From an uncultured Bacilli bacterium (GTDB taxonomy: Bacteria; Bacillota_I; Bacilli_A; RF39; UBA660), in the NCBI GenBank assembly GCA_947632415.1, contig CANRPB010000028.1, positions 1-13,850 of the forward strand: 13,850 bases of DNA, written 5' to 3'. This document shows positions 13,836 to 13,850 of the stretch, piece after piece. Both the position numbers and the translations under genes were made by a program. Positions within the stretch are counted from its first letter, which is position 1; every line of letters starts with the position of its first letter. The notes beneath the pieces are model-generated. The model saw only the letters and a list, made by a program, of their open reading frames with translations. It made no database searches and had not been told where the DNA came from.

Positions 13836-13850
13836 AAGTTTAATTTTTTT

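Noticed and set aside
1..13850. UGA=Trp genetic code of mycoplasma type
   Set aside because: All conserved genes are uninterrupted in the standard code and conserved Trp positions use TGG.

Overview
The window is very AT-rich (roughly 30% G+C by eye). Its gene content and promoter/RBS style are those of a low-GC Gram-positive lineage of the Bacillota/Mycoplasmatota type. Signs are a CIRCE/HrcA heat-shock operator, AGGAGG-type ribosome binding sites, an IreB regulator, and the ireB-ruvX-DUF1292-mltG-trmR-trhP1-trhP2-greA order that resembles the yrrL-M-N-O neighbourhood of Bacillus subtilis. Tryptophan is encoded by TGG and all long genes are intact under the standard bacterial code, so this is not a UGA=Trp mycoplasma. 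None of the 15 stop codons is TGA. I cannot place it to genus; an uncultured gut or environmental Bacilli-like organism is a guess.

Layout. (1) 1-873 (+): the 3' part of an Rpn/PD-(D/E)XK transposase-family gene whose C-terminal half is a long run of charged heptads. It ends in a strong hairpin terminator shared with the convergent clpB. (2) 928-3030 (-): clpB without the usual N-terminal substrate domain, under a consensus sigmaA promoter embedded in a CIRCE operator. (3) 3181-3987 (+): a Fic-domain protein transcribed divergently from clpB by a perfect-consensus promoter starting 3 bp from the same CIRCE. Its Fic motif has Gln where the catalytic His should be. (4) 3984-12959 (-): a long co-directional run, transcribed polA, dGTPase-like HD protein, ireB, ruvX, DUF1292, mltG, trmR, trhP1, trhP2, greA. 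Gaps are tiny or overlapping, with possible internal promoters before ireB and trhP1. It ends in a bidirectional hairpin that contains the overlapping stop codons of greA and fic. (5) 13079-13273 (-): a small tail-anchored membrane protein with a strong promoter carrying three copies of ATGTTAAT. (6) 13419-13835 (+): a small putative lipoprotein transcribed away from it.

How they work together. The long run combines DNA replication/repair (PolA, a dNTP hydrolase, RuvX), cell-envelope control (IreB, MltG) and the tRNA wobble-uridine pathway that makes 5-methoxyuridine (TrhP1 and TrhP2 hydroxylate, TrmR methylates), plus the elongation rescue factor GreA. The clpB/fic pair is the least ordinary part: a disaggregase of the short (N-domain-less) form and a probably non-canonical Fic protein share one heat-shock operator. 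There is no gene-free stretch longer than 300 bases. I saw no tRNA, rRNA, CRISPR array or insertion sequence with inverted repeats.
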